64,000 nucleotides of DNA. It comes from Gallaecimonas kandeliae (GTDB lineage Bacteria; Pseudomonadota; Gammaproteobacteria; Enterobacterales; Gallaecimonadaceae). The translations under genes were made by a program, and so were the position numbers. The DNA lies in contig NZ_CP118480.1 in the NCBI RefSeq assembly GCF_030450055.1, positions 2,817,415 through 2,881,414 on the forward strand, read 5' to 3'. The notes beneath the pieces were generated by a model. It did not search any database. It saw only the letters and a list, made by a program, of their open reading frames with translations, and was not told the DNA's origin. Shown here piece by piece: positions 9,767 through 18,821 of the stretch (positions are counted from its first letter, which is position 1; every line of letters starts with the position of its first letter).

Positions 9767-10213
9767 ATGAGTCTCAAAGAGCAACTCACCGACGCGCAGA
9801 AAGATGCCATGCGTGCCAAGGACAAAGAGCGCCTTGGCACGCTGCGTTTGGCCCTGGCCGCTATCAAGCAGGTCGAAGTGGACGAGCGCCGCGAACTCTC
9901 CGACGACGAAGTGCTGGTCATCCTCACCAAGATGATCAAGCAGCGTCGCGACTCCATCTCCCAGTACGAAAGTGCCGGCCGCCAGGAATTGGCCGACGCC
10001 GAGGCTGCCGAGATCACAGTCCTCCAGGACTTCCTGCCCAAGCAGCTCAATAGCGACGAAATCGCGGAGCTCATCGCCCAGGCCGTCACCGAAACCGGTG
10101 CCACTGGCCCGGCTGACATGGGCAAGGTCATGGCTTGGCTCAAACCCAAGTTGCAGGGCCGTGCGGAAATGGGCCCTATCAGCGGCCTGGTCAAGGCGAA
10201 ATTAAGCGCCTGA
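9767..10213 (+). CDS. yqeY: GatB/YqeY domain protein
   Basis: 148-residue soluble helical protein of the YqeY family, related to the tail domain of the GatB amidotransferase subunit, which binds tRNA. Family features are RLALAAIKQVEVDERRELSD, the KQRRDSISQY segment and the C-terminal GKVMAWLKPKLQGRAEMGPI. Its precise role is unknown; insertion between rpsU and dnaG is common in gammaproteobacteria outside the enterics. Confidence 0.92.
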   Translation: MSLKEQLTDAQKDAMRAKDKERLGTLRLALAAIKQVEVDERRELSDDEVLVILTKMIKQRRDSISQYESAGRQELADAEAAEITVLQDFLPKQLNSDEIAELIAQAVTETGATGPADMGKVMAWLKPKLQGRAEMGPISGLVKAKLSA

Positions 10214-10281
10214 CAAATCCGCCTCGGGTGATAGGATAACTCCTTCACCTTATTCATTTTTATCCTGCTGACCGGAGCATC

Positions 10282-12021
10282 ATGGCTGGAACCATTCCCC
10301 GTGATTTCATCGACGATCTGTTGGCTCGTACCGACATCGTTGAGCTGATCGGCACCAGGGTCAAACTCAAGAAAACCGGCAAGAACTACAGCGCCTGTTG
10401 CCCTTTCCACAGCGAAAAGACGCCCTCCTTCTCGGTCAGCCCCCAGAAGCAGTTCTACTATTGCTTCGGCTGCGGCGCCAAGGGTGACGCCATCAAGTTC
10501 GTGGAAGAATTCGACCGCATCAATTTTGCCGAAGCAGTGGAAGAGCTGGCCAGCATGCAGGGCCTGGAAGTGCCCCGCGAAGCAGGCCACCAGCGCAACC
10601 CCAAGGCCGCCGAACGCCGAGAAGACGCCTATGGCCTGATGCAGGACATACAGCGTTTCTACTACCAGAACCTCAAGTCCTTTCCGGCCGCCGTTGACTA
10701 CCTCAAGGGCCGAGGCCTGTCGGGTGACATCGTCAAGCAGTTCGGCATCGGCTATGTACCGGACGAATGGGATGGGGTTCTCAAGAAATTCGGCACCAGC
10801 TTCGAGCGCCAGCAGCTGCTGATGGACACCGGCATGCTGGTGCAGAACGACAAGGGCCGCCGTTACGACCGCTTCCGCGAGCGGGTGATGTTCCCCATCC
10901 GCGACCGTCGCGGCCGGGTCATCGCCTTCGGCGGCCGGGTGCTGGGGGACGGCACACCGAAATACCTGAACTCCCCCGAGACCCGTATCTACCATAAGGG
11001 CAGCGAGCTCTACGGCCTTTACGAGGCCCGCCAGGCCAACCGTGAATTGCAGCGGCTATTGGTGGTCGAAGGTTATATGGACGTGGTGGCCCTGTTCCAG
11101 GCCGGCGTCAGCTACGCGGTGGCCAGTCTCGGCACTTCCACCACCAGCGACCAGCTGGAACTGCTGTTCCGCTCGGCGCCGGAGGTGATCTGCTGCTATG
11201 ACGGCGACCGCGCCGGCCGGGAAGCGGCTTGGCGGGCCATGGAAAACGCCCTGCCGCTGCTGCGCGACGGCCGCACCTTGAAGTTCATCTTCTTGCCTGA
11301 CGGCGAGGACCCGGATTCGATGGTGCGCAAGGAAGGCAAAGCCGCCTTCGAGGCGCTGCTGGCCAAGGCCCTGCCCCTCTCCCAGTTCCTCTTTCAGGAG
11401 CTGGAGAAGAGCGTCGACATGGCCAGCCCCGACAGCCGCTCGCGCCTGGCCGAAAAAGCCATGCCGCTACTGGAGCGGCTGCCGGACTCGGTGTACCGGG
11501 TGATGCTGCGCGAAGAGCTGGCCAAACGGCTGGCAGTAGCAGAGGAACAGCTGGAGCGTTTCGTGGCCAAGAGCCCGGCTCAGCCCCAGCAGAAGAAGGC
11601 CACCAAGGCCGGCCGGCCGCCCTTGATGCGGCTGACCATCGCCATACTGGTGCAGAATCCGGCCCTGGCCCTGGAACTGCCCGAACTCGATTTCAAGGCA
11701 CTGCGGCTCCCGGGCGCCGAGGTGCTGGATGAAGCGGTACAGGCCATCAAGAACGGCACTGTGCCCACTACAGGACAATTGCTGCGGCGACTTGAAAACA
11801 GCGCCAACGCCCCCATCTTCGCCAAATTGGCGGAGCTGGACCTGTCCGCTGTGGAAGACAATCTGACCCCGGAATTGCTGGGCGCCGTGGAGCGCCTACT
11901 CACCGAATCCTTGGAGATCCGGTACCAGGAACTGGTGGCCAAGCAAGCGCGAAAGCAGGCCACACCTGAAGAAATTCAAGAACTTAAGGCGTTGTTTTCT
12001 GCGAAGGCGGGAAATGGCTGA
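10282..12021 (+). CDS. dnaG: DNA primase DnaG
   Basis: 579-residue primase that makes RNA primers at the fork. The N-terminal zinc ribbon has ligands C40, H43, C61 and C64, the same numbers as in E. coli. The catalytic core has the RNAP-basic motif KYLNSPET and a TOPRIM domain with LLVVEGYMDVVAL and CYDGDRAGREA. The C-terminal DnaB-binding helical domain (from about residue 430) is present and diverges in sequence. ATG 10282 follows CCGGAGCATC. A gap of 68 bases separates it from yqeY. Confidence 0.97.
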   Translation: MAGTIPRDFIDDLLARTDIVELIGTRVKLKKTGKNYSACCPFHSEKTPSFSVSPQKQFYYCFGCGAKGDAIKFVEEFDRINFAEAVEELASMQGLEVPREAGHQRNPKAAERREDAYGLMQDIQRFYYQNLKSFPAAVDYLKGRGLSGDIVKQFGIGYVPDEWDGVLKKFGTSFERQQLLMDTGMLVQNDKGRRYDRFRERVMFPIRDRRGRVIAFGGRVLGDGTPKYLNSPETRIYHKGSELYGLYEARQANRELQRLLVVEGYMDVVALFQAGVSYAVASLGTSTTSDQLELLFRSAPEVICCYDGDRAGREAAWRAMENALPLLRDGRTLKFIFLPDGEDPDSMVRKEGKAAFEALLAKALPLSQFLFQELEKSVDMASPDSRSRLAEKAMPLLERLPDSVYRVMLREELAKRLAVAEEQLERFVAKSPAQPQQKKATKAGRPPLMRLTIAILVQNPALALELPELDFKALRLPGAEVLDEAVQAIKNGTVPTTGQLLRRLENSANAPIFAKLAELDLSAVEDNLTPELLGAVERLLTESLEIRYQELVAKQARKQATPEEIQELKALFSAKAGNG

Positions 12022-12113
12022 GATTCATGCGGTGCTAGCAGTGAGGAAGGCGACTCGCTATACTGTCGTATTCACTTTCTGGCACGGCAATTCAACCTGA
12101 GCGGATGATGTCT

Positions 12114-13952
12114 ATGGAGCAAACCCCACAGTCGCAGCTTAAACTTCTGGTCGCCAAAGGTAAAGAACAGGGCTACCTGACTTATGCCGAGGTGAACGAC
12201 CATCTGCCGGACGACATCGTCGATTCCGATCAGATAGAAGACATCATTCAGATGATCAACGACATGGGTATCCAGGTGTTCGAAAGCGCACCTGACGCCG
12301 ATACCCTGATGATGTCTGAAGATGCTGCCGACGAAGACGCTGTAGAAGCCGCCGCCCAGGCCCTGGCTACCGTCGAGAGCGAACTGGGCCGCACCACTGA
12401 CCCGGTGCGCATGTACATGCGTGAAATGGGTACCGTCGAACTGCTGACCCGTGAAGGCGAGATCGACATCGCCAAGCGCATCGAAGACGGTATCAACCAG
12501 GTCCAGTGCTCCGTTGCCGAATACCCCGAAGCCATCACCTACCTGCTTGAGCAGTACGACAAGGTGGAAGCGGGCGAGTCGCGCCTGTCCGACATCATCT
12601 CCGGCTTCATCGATCCCAACGCCGAAGAAGATGCCGCCCCCTCTGCGACCCATGTGGGCTCCGAGCTGTCCCAGCAAGAGCTGGACGACGAGGACGACGA
12701 CGAGGAAGAGGAAAGCAGCGACGGCGGTGACGACGACAACACCCTGGACCCGGAAGTCGCCCGCGAGAAGTTCGGTGCCCTGCGCAGCCAATACGAAGCC
12801 GCCCGCGCCACCATCAAGGCCAAGGGTCGTGCTTCCGACGAAGCCCGTGATGAAGTGCTGAAGCTGGCGGAGATCTTCAAGGAATTCCGCCTGGTACCCA
12901 AGCAGTTCGACCGCCTGGTGGCCGAGATGCGCGACATGATGGACCGCGTCCGCACCCAGGAGCGACTGATCATGAAGCTGACCGTGGACGACGCCAAGAT
13001 GCCCCGCAAGGTCTTCATGAAGACCTTCCCCGGCAACGAGTCCAACATGGGCTGGCTGGACGGCCACCTGGAGGCCGGCAAGGGCTACTCCGATGTGATG
13101 AAGTCCCTGGAAGAAGATCTGCGCCGCTGCGTACAGAAGCTGCAGCAGATCGAGCAGGAAACCGGCCTCACCATCGAAGCCATCAAGGACATCAACCGCC
13201 GCATGAGCATCGGTGAGGCCAAGGCCCGCCGCGCCAAGAAGGAAATGGTCGAGGCCAACCTGCGTCTGGTTATCTCCATCGCCAAGAAGTACACCAACCG
13301 CGGCCTGCAGTTCCTGGATCTCATTCAGGAAGGCAACATCGGCCTGATGAAGGCGGTGGACAAGTTCGAATACCGTCGCGGCTACAAGTTCTCGACCTAC
13401 GCCACCTGGTGGATCCGTCAGGCCATCACCCGCTCCATCGCGGACCAGGCCCGCACCATCCGTATCCCGGTGCACATGATCGAGACCATCAACAAGCTCA
13501 ACCGTATCTCCCGCCAGATGCTGCAGGAGATGGGCCGCGAGCCCACCCCGGAAGAGCTGGCCATTCGCATGGCCATGCCGGAAGACAAGATCCGCAAGGT
13601 GCTGAAGATCGCCAAGGAGCCCATCTCCATGGAGACCCCCATCGGGGACGACGAAGATTCGCATCTGGGGGATTTCATCGAGGACACCACCCTCGAGCTG
13701 CCGGCCGATGCCGCCACCAGCGAAAGCCTCAAGCTGGCCACCCAGGAAGTGCTGTCCAGCCTGACGCCCCGCGAAGCCAAGGTGCTGCGCATGCGTTTCG
13801 GTATCGACATGAACACCGACCATACCCTGGAAGAAGTGGGCAAACAGTTCGACGTTACCCGTGAGCGTATCCGTCAGATCGAAGCCAAGGCCCTGCGCAA
13901 GCTGCGCCACCCTTCCCGCTCCGAGATCCTGAAAAGCTTCCTGGACGAGTAA
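12114..13952 (+). CDS. rpoD: RNA polymerase primary sigma factor RpoD (sigma-70)
   Basis: 612 residues against 613 in E. coli. I chose ATG 12114 ([13 protein letters not shown]) because it matches the E. coli start and GAGCGG lies nine bases upstream; two ATGs at 12105 and 12108 abut that site. Region 1.1, the acidic non-conserved region ([19 protein letters not shown]), region 2.4 [11 protein letters not shown] and the 4.2 helix-turn-helix [19 protein letters not shown] are all present. Last gene of the operon, closed by a strong terminator. Confidence 0.98.
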   Translation: MEQTPQSQLKLLVAKGKEQGYLTYAEVNDHLPDDIVDSDQIEDIIQMINDMGIQVFESAPDADTLMMSEDAADEDAVEAAAQALATVESELGRTTDPVRMYMREMGTVELLTREGEIDIAKRIEDGINQVQCSVAEYPEAITYLLEQYDKVEAGESRLSDIISGFIDPNAEEDAAPSATHVGSELSQQELDDEDDDEEEESSDGGDDDNTLDPEVAREKFGALRSQYEAARATIKAKGRASDEARDEVLKLAEIFKEFRLVPKQFDRLVAEMRDMMDRVRTQERLIMKLTVDDAKMPRKVFMKTFPGNESNMGWLDGHLEAGKGYSDVMKSLEEDLRRCVQKLQQIEQETGLTIEAIKDINRRMSIGEAKARRAKKEMVEANLRLVISIAKKYTNRGLQFLDLIQEGNIGLMKAVDKFEYRRGYKFSTYATWWIRQAITRSIADQARTIRIPVHMIETINKLNRISRQMLQEMGREPTPEELAIRMAMPEDKIRKVLKIAKEPISMETPIGDDEDSHLGDFIEDTTLELPADAATSESLKLATQEVLSSLTPREAKVLRMRFGIDMNTDHTLEEVGKQFDVTRERIRQIEAKALRKLRHPSRSEILKSFLDE

Positions 13953-13970
13953 GCCCAGGCAGGCAACAAG

Positions 13971-13997
13971 AACGGCACCCTAGGGTGCCGTTTTTTT
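13971..13997. terminator. Terminator after rpoD
   Basis: AACGGCACCCTAGGGTGCCGTT followed by seven T. The tract overlaps the stop codon of the convergent cupin gene. Confidence 0.9.
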
Positions 13998-14319
13998 ATG
14001 GGTCGAAGAAGAGCGCCAGCCAGACGGTGGGCCTGTCGGGCGCCGTCCAGTTGACCCTGTGCTTCACGCCGGCCGGCAACAGCTGGCAGCAACCCTTGGC
14101 CAGGTGCACGGCCTCGCCGCCCTCGAAGCCCAGCTCCGCCTCCCCTTCCAGCACCAGCACCCACTCGTGCTGCTGCTGTTCATACCAGAAACCCTCTGGC
14201 GAACCCTGGCCGTGAGAGACGATGCGCTCCAGGCGCAGCCCCGGGCGGCTCAAGAGGTCGTCGAACACCTCGCCTTCGAAGGCGTCCGGTAAGGGGTTTA
14301 AAAGGTTCTGGGCTTTCAT
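13996..14319 (-). CDS. Cupin-domain protein
   Basis: 107 residues forming one small cupin barrel. Motif residues are seen in QQQHEWVLVLEGEAELGFEG (HxW..E..G type) and GCCQLLPAGVKHRVNW. The start is ATG 14319, one base overlapping the stop of the upstream lysO-like gene (TGATG); a GTG three bases earlier is also possible. Its substrate is unknown. Coupling to an amino-acid exporter gene suggests the two act together, but nothing in the sequence says how. Confidence 0.82.
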   Translation of the reverse strand: MKAQNLLNPLPDAFEGEVFDDLLSRPGLRLERIVSHGQGSPEGFWYEQQQHEWVLVLEGEAELGFEGGEAVHLAKGCCQLLPAGVKHRVNWTAPDRPTVWLALFFDP

Positions 14320-15209
14320 CACACCAAGAGTATGGCCATCAATACCGGTGTTGCCAGGCTGAGCAGGAAACCGGAGACGATGGCCACAGGCACGCAGGCA
14401 GGGCCGCCGCTCTTCTGGATCACCGGCAATGAGAAGTCCATGGCCGTGGCCCCGGCATAGCCGATGGCCAGCGGCATGGCCCTTTGCATCAGGGTTGGTA
14501 TCAAGGCCAGGGCCACCAGTTCACGGAAGAGATCCACGAAGAAGCTGGTGGCGCCCCAGAGCGGCCCCAGGGCGTCACTCACCAAAATGCCGGACAGGCT
14601 GTACCAGCCGAAACCGCTCACCAAGCCCATGCCGTGGTTGACTGGTAGTCCCAGCCAAGGCGCCAGCAGGGCCCCCATAGCCAGGGTGCTCAACATCAGG
14701 GTCAGGGCGATGAAGAGCCCAAGCCGGTTCAGAAAGAGCTGGCGCAGCGTCATGCCGGCCGCCCTCAGCTGGATACCGATCAACAGCAGCAACAGCGCCA
14801 GGGCCCCTTCCGAGAAGGCGTGGGCGTTGAGCGGCAGCACCAGCCCCACCAAAGTGCCCGTTATGACGGTGCCCACCAGGATGCCGGAATCTTTGAGCAC
14901 CTGGCCCCATCGGATGGGTTGGCGTTCCCCCTGGCGGCCATGGTCATGGAAGGCCTTTGACAGCAGCCAGAGCGCCAGGCCGTTGGCCGCCGTCACGGCA
15001 CCGAACACCAGGGCCGTGGTACCGGCCATGCGCGCCAGGGCCGATGCCAGGTTGTCGATACCGGCCAGCCCCATGCCCATGAAGAAGAGGATGACGTAGA
15101 CCAGCCAGGTCACGCCGCGGCCTACCCAGGCCAGGGGCTTGTCCTTGAAAGGCGGCAGCAGGTAGCCCAGCAGCAGGGGCAGCAGTATCACGGCAAGGGA
15201 GGCAAACAT
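14319..15209 (-). CDS. lysO: LysO-family lysine exporter-like membrane protein
   Basis: 296 residues with about eight hydrophobic helices. Matches the LysO/YbjE family, which exports lysine and confers thialysine resistance in E. coli: FFMGMGLAGIDNLA near the N-terminus, VGTVITGTLVGLVLPL mid-protein, and the C-terminal block ATAMDFSLPVIQKSGG. Substrate assignment rests on family membership only. It is first in a two-gene unit with the cupin gene. No lysine-responsive leader was recognised upstream. Confidence 0.83.
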   Translation of the reverse strand: MFASLAVILLPLLLGYLLPPFKDKPLAWVGRGVTWLVYVILFFMGMGLAGIDNLASALARMAGTTALVFGAVTAANGLALWLLSKAFHDHGRQGERQPIRWGQVLKDSGILVGTVITGTLVGLVLPLNAHAFSEGALALLLLLIGIQLRAAGMTLRQLFLNRLGLFIALTLMLSTLAMGALLAPWLGLPVNHGMGLVSGFGWYSLSGILVSDALGPLWGATSFFVDLFRELVALALIPTLMQRAMPLAIGYAGATAMDFSLPVIQKSGGPACVPVAIVSGFLLSLATPVLMAILLV

Positions 15210-15335
15210 GGTCGATATGGCTCGGCAACGAAAGGGCGCAGCATAGCAGTTTCAGGCCTTCACCGGCAGGGCCAGGGGGCCGTTCAAGAATTCGCCAAAC
15301 GCTTCAATCCCCTGGCTTTTAGCCAGGCCAGGGTG

Positions 15336-15365
15336 GTGACAAGGCGGCGCCAAACCCCTTATACT
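15336..15365 (+). promoter_or_regulatory. Promoter of tRNA-Ile2 with GC-rich discriminator
   Basis: GTGACA (15336-15341), 18-bp spacer, TATACT (15360-15365), ten bases before the tRNA. The bases after the -10 are CCCCAGCC, a GC-rich discriminator typical of stringently controlled stable-RNA promoters. Confidence 0.6.
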
Positions 15366-15375
15366 CCCCAGCCAC

Positions 15376-15452
15376 GGCCCCTTAGCTCAGTTGGTTAGAG
15401 CACACGACTCATAATCGTTAGGTCCCCAGTTCAAGTCTGGGAGGGGCCACCA
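15376..15452 (+). tRNA. ileX: tRNA-Ile2 (CAU anticodon)
   Basis: 77-nt cloverleaf: acceptor GGCCCCU/AGGGGCC, D-arm GCTC/GAGC, anticodon loop CTCATAA, T-arm CCCAG TTCAAGT CTGGG, encoded CCA. CAU could mean Met, but the acceptor GGCCCC and body match the E. coli Ile2 species whose C34 is converted to lysidine by TilS so that it reads AUA. In the anticodon stem the first pair (C27 with U43) is a mismatch. Confidence 0.93.
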
Positions 15453-15458
15453 AATCAC

Positions 15459-15490
15459 GAAAGGCCAGCGGGAAACCGCTGGCCTTTTTT
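15459..15490 (+). terminator. Terminator after the tRNA
   Basis: AAGGCCAGCGG, GAAA loop, CCGCTGGCCTT, then a T-run. Confidence 0.92.
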
Positions 15491-15644
15491 CATTTCCGGC
15501 GCCTTCTATAGCGCCATCGACCTGCCTCCGCCGTTCTCGGCTTTGCCCCCGCCCCAGCCGACCATCGGCCCCTGGCGCATTCCGTCGCTATAAAAGGCAG
15601 CTCGTCGCCCTATCGCCAAGCTCCCTGGCCTATTCCCCACACTG

Positions 15645-15669
15645 GAGGTCCTTTCGATAGCGGGACCTC
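15645..15669 (+). promoter_or_regulatory. Leader hairpin pairing the only strong Shine-Dalgarno of the barrel-protein gene
   Basis: GAGGTCC (15645-15651) pairs with GGACCTC (15663-15669) around an 11-base loop, ending four bases before the ATG at 15673. The left arm contains the leader's only GGAGG-like sequence; TAG at 15658 rules out an in-frame earlier start. Confidence 0.45.
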
Positions 15670-15672
15670 ACC

Positions 15673-16845
15673 ATGCTCAAGCGACTCTGCCTTTTACTGC
15701 TTCTGGTTCAGCACTGTGCCTTGGCCACGGAATGGGATACCCGGCTGCGCGCCCAGGAGCGGGCCGAACGGGCCAGCGGCAGCGCCCTGTTCCCGGCGGA
15801 AAGCGGCCAAAGCCAGTTCGCCGCCCTGGATCTCGGCGTTAAGAGCCAGGGGATTGGGCTGGCGGCCACGGCCTGGTATCAAAACCAGGGCAGCGGCAGC
15901 GACGCCGACCTGGAGCTGGCCGAGCTCTTCTACGACTTCAGCATCGATGACTGGTTTGTCTCGGCCGGCAAGAAGAAGCTCGACTGGGGCGTCGGCTACG
16001 GATTTCGCCCCCTGGACCTGTTTTCGCCCACCGATCCCCTGGCCCTCTACACCTCGGTAGCCCCCGGTAGCTGGCAGCTGAGCGCCGACCGTTTCGATGA
16101 CGACGGCAACTGGACCTGGGTCTGCAACCAAAGCCGGCCTTATTACCATGCGCCCGGCCGGCAGCCACAAGGCAACGGCTGCGGCCTGCGCCGCTACAGC
16201 GACTTGGGCGGCTGGGAGCTGCAATACCTGGCCCATTACGACAGCAAGCTGAAATGGCGGCTCGGCGGCAGCGCCGTCACAGTGCTGAGCGACAGGCTCG
16301 AATTCCACGGCTCCCTGCTCTGGCAGCAGGCTTACCAGGTGGCCGACTTCCATCCCGAGCGGCTGGCCGCCGATACCTTTATCAACCCTGTGGTGTCGGC
16401 CGACAAGCGCGGCGCCTGGCAAGGGCTGGTGGGCCTGAACTACAGCACCGACTGGGGCGCGACCCTGATCCTCGAATACTGGTACGACGGCCGCTCCCCG
16501 TCGGACAGGGACTGGAAGGAGATGCTGGCAAGGCCAGGGCAAGCCAGCCCCTTCAGGGCCTATCAGCTGATGGCCGAACGGCAGATGTTTGCCAGCCAGA
16601 ACCTCTTTCGCAACACCCTGATGCTGCACCTCAGGAGCAGCGGCGAGCACTGGCGCCCCGAGCTCACTATGTTGTTGGATCCCATCGATAAAGGGTTATC
16701 AATTCACGGCAAAGTCTGTTACTACTTTGCGTCCGGCGACAAGCTGGAGTTGGGCGCCAAGCATTACCTGGGCGCGGCCGACAGCGTCTACCGCCAGCTC
16801 GATTTCGAGACCACCTACTACCTGGGTGTCGAACTGGTTTTCTAA
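15673..16845 (+). CDS. Outer-membrane beta-barrel protein of unknown family
   Basis: 390 residues with a signal peptide (MLKRLCLLLLLVQHCALA). The body is rich in alternating aromatic and hydrophobic strands and ends in a classical barrel signature (TTYYLGVELVF). Short motifs such as KKKLDWGVGYGFRPLDLFSP recall porin-like or alginate-export/DUF1302-type barrels, but I cannot assign a family. It precedes a kinase gene by nine bases and is probably co-transcribed with it and the regulator. Together with the downstream ABC and LolA-like genes it could be the outer-membrane end of an export path (inference). Confidence 0.75.
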   Translation: MLKRLCLLLLLVQHCALATEWDTRLRAQERAERASGSALFPAESGQSQFAALDLGVKSQGIGLAATAWYQNQGSGSDADLELAELFYDFSIDDWFVSAGKKKLDWGVGYGFRPLDLFSPTDPLALYTSVAPGSWQLSADRFDDDGNWTWVCNQSRPYYHAPGRQPQGNGCGLRRYSDLGGWELQYLAHYDSKLKWRLGGSAVTVLSDRLEFHGSLLWQQAYQVADFHPERLAADTFINPVVSADKRGAWQGLVGLNYSTDWGATLILEYWYDGRSPSDRDWKEMLARPGQASPFRAYQLMAERQMFASQNLFRNTLMLHLRSSGEHWRPELTMLLDPIDKGLSIHGKVCYYFASGDKLELGAKHYLGAADSVYRQLDFETTYYLGVELVF

Positions 16846-16854
16846 GGATGGAAA

Positions 16855-17874
16855 GTGCGACTGAGTGACGACAACAAGAAGGACCTGCGGCTGACCGCCG
16901 TCTGCCTGGTGATCGGCTGGACCCTGTATTTCATCGGCTGGTCGGCAAGCCTGGGGCTGTCCCTGGCCATAGCCCTCGGCATGGGCTTCACGGTGCGTTA
17001 CGGCAGGCGCCTCCTGGCGGCCAGCTTCCCAGCCATGGCGCCGGCGCTCCAGTTCCTTATCGCCGCCCTCGTCTCCTGCCTGGTGCCCCTGGTGCTGCTG
17101 GAGCTGTACCTGCCCGGCGACGTCCATATAGCGCCGGACCGCTACCTGGGCATCATCCTGGTCTGCGCCCTCATCGCCCTGGCCATCAGCTACCTCTTTT
17201 ACCGCAGCGAACAATCCCACGCCCTGCAACAGGCCCTGGACAGGGCCGAACTGGAGCGCGTCAAGCAGGACAAGGAACTGCTGGAGACCAAGCTGCGCCT
17301 GCTGCAGTCGCAGATAGAGCCCCATTTCCTGTTCAACACCCTGGCCAATATCCAGGCGCTGATCGCCCTGGAGCCCAAGACCGCCAGCAAGATGCTGAGC
17401 GCCCTCACCGCCCTGCTCCGCCAGAGCCTGACCCGGACCCGCGACGAATGGCTGACCCTGGAGCAGGAGCTGAAATTCAACGAGGCCTACCTGGCCGTCC
17501 AGCAGATCCGCCTGGGCGAGCGGCTCAGGGCGACCTTCGATATTCCTGATCAGCTGCCGGGGAGCATCCTCTTCCCCCCCATGCTGCTGCAACCCCTGAT
17601 CGAGAACGCCATAGTCCACGGCATAGAGCCGCTCAAGGACGGCGGCGAGCTGCGGCTCAGCATCGCCTCAAGCGCCGACAAGCTGCAGATCAGCCTCTTC
17701 AACAGCTGCCCAGAGGGGCAGCAGAGTCACCACAAGGGCCACAAGATAGGCGTCAACAACACCCGGGAGCGACTCGCCCGGCTCTATGGCGACCAGGCCC
17801 TGTTTTCGCTGGATCACCTGGAGCACGGCGTCCAGGTTTACTTGGAGGTTCCCCTCAATGTCACAAGGCTATAA
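16855..17874 (+). CDS. LytS/YehU-type sensor histidine kinase
   Basis: 339 residues. Four hydrophobic segments fill the first 115 residues with almost no periplasmic loop, so the signal is probably sensed in the membrane. A coiled helix (about 118-150) leads to the His_kinase box QSQIEPHFLFNTL with phosphoacceptor H157. The ATPase N-box is PLIENAIVHGI. The start is GTG 16855 with AAGGA six bases before it. It overlaps the regulator gene by 17 bases, so the two are translationally coupled partners. Confidence 0.9.
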   Translation: MRLSDDNKKDLRLTAVCLVIGWTLYFIGWSASLGLSLAIALGMGFTVRYGRRLLAASFPAMAPALQFLIAALVSCLVPLVLLELYLPGDVHIAPDRYLGIILVCALIALAISYLFYRSEQSHALQQALDRAELERVKQDKELLETKLRLLQSQIEPHFLFNTLANIQALIALEPKTASKMLSALTALLRQSLTRTRDEWLTLEQELKFNEAYLAVQQIRLGERLRATFDIPDQLPGSILFPPMLLQPLIENAIVHGIEPLKDGGELRLSIASSADKLQISLFNSCPEGQQSHHKGHKIGVNNTRERLARLYGDQALFSLDHLEHGVQVYLEVPLNVTRL

Positions 17875-18664
17875 GGCGCTGATCGCCGATGACGAGCCCC
17901 TGCTCAGGCGCCACCTGGCCCACCTGCTCGGGGACGTCTGGCCCGAGCTGGAGATAGTGGCCCAGGCCGCCGACGGCGAGCAGGCCTGGCAGCAGGTGCA
18001 GCAGTGCCAGCCCGACCTGGTATTCCTCGACATCCGGATGCCGGCGCTGGACGGCATCAGCCTCAGCAAGCGCTTCTCTTCCCTGGACAAGATGCCGCTG
18101 GTGGTCTTTACCACCGCCTTTGAGCAGCACGCCGTCGAGGCCTTCGAGAACGAGGCCATCGACTACCTGCTCAAACCCATCGAAGACGAGCGCCTCGCCG
18201 TCACCATAGGCCGCCTCAAGGGCCGCTTGGCCCAGGCCAGGCAAAGCCAGGAACCCGATCCCAGGCAGCAGCAGCTGATGTCCCTGCTGCAAACCCTACT
18301 GCCGGGCCAGGCGGAGGAGCCCCAGTCCAGCGAGCGCCTGAAATGGGTAAGGGCGAGCAAGGACGGCGTGGTCAAGATGATAGACGTGGACGAGGTCGAC
18401 TACTGGCTGGCGGAAGACAAGTACACCACCGTCAACACGGCCGAGGGCAACTTCCTCATCAAGACCAGCATCAGCCAACTCGAGACCCAGCTGGACGGCG
18501 ACCAGTTCTGGCGCATCCACCGCAACTGCATCGTCAATGTCGGGCGCATCCACAAGGTGGAACGCGACTTCTCGGGCCACCTCTTCGTCTACTTAAAGCC
18601 AGGCCAGGGCAACAGGCGCCTGACCGTCAGCCGCAGCTACCAGCAGCTGTTCAAGCAGATGTGA
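17858..18664 (+). CDS. LytTR-family response regulator
   Basis: 268 residues. A receiver domain (acidic pocket D11, D12; phosphoacceptor D58 in LVFLDIRMP; conserved Lys in YLLKPIEDE) is joined by a Gln-rich linker to a C-terminal LytTR DNA-binding domain (KWVRASKDGVVKMIDVDEVD, then FWRIHRNCIVNVGRIHKVER). ATG 17858 lies inside the end of the kinase gene; the frame is open further upstream but that sequence is not receiver-like. It likely controls this locus; candidate repeats lie just downstream of its terminator. Confidence 0.92.
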   Translation: MSQGYKALIADDEPLLRRHLAHLLGDVWPELEIVAQAADGEQAWQQVQQCQPDLVFLDIRMPALDGISLSKRFSSLDKMPLVVFTTAFEQHAVEAFENEAIDYLLKPIEDERLAVTIGRLKGRLAQARQSQEPDPRQQQLMSLLQTLLPGQAEEPQSSERLKWVRASKDGVVKMIDVDEVDYWLAEDKYTTVNTAEGNFLIKTSISQLETQLDGDQFWRIHRNCIVNVGRIHKVERDFSGHLFVYLKPGQGNRRLTVSRSYQQLFKQM

Positions 18665-18667
18665 GCC

Positions 18668-18691
18668 AAGGAGGCCAGGCGCCTCCTTTTT
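18668..18691 (+). terminator. Terminator after the LytTR regulator
   Basis: AAGGAGGC/GCCTCCTT stem with five-base loop and a T-run. It divides the sensing unit from the transport unit. Confidence 0.8.
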
Positions 18692-18725
18692 CATTCCCGT
18701 CCGTCGCCCCCCATTACCGTTCATC
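18692..18725 (+). promoter_or_regulatory. Candidate LytTR binding repeats
   Basis: Two imperfect direct repeats, CATTCCCGTCCGTC (18692) and CATTACCGTTCATC (18712), with a 20-base period, about 100 bases before the transport genes. LytTR regulators bind paired direct repeats of about this spacing. A related single half, CATTCCGTC, lies upstream of the barrel gene near 15580. Confidence 0.35.
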
Positions 18726-18821
18726 CCCCCTATTGGCCTTCGGTCACCTCGGCCGGCGCCGCCTTTTTGCCTCCCTTAGTCTCTTGGCCATGGAAGACAG
18801 CCAACCACTGAGGAACAAGAC

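Noticed and set aside
15311..15327. Terminator-like hairpin CCTGGCT/AGCCAGG upstream of the tRNA
   Set aside because: No T-run on either strand; it may be incidental.
15376..15452. Call as tRNA-Met because of the CAU anticodon
   Set aside because: Acceptor stem and body match the Ile2 isoacceptor, not elongator or initiator Met.
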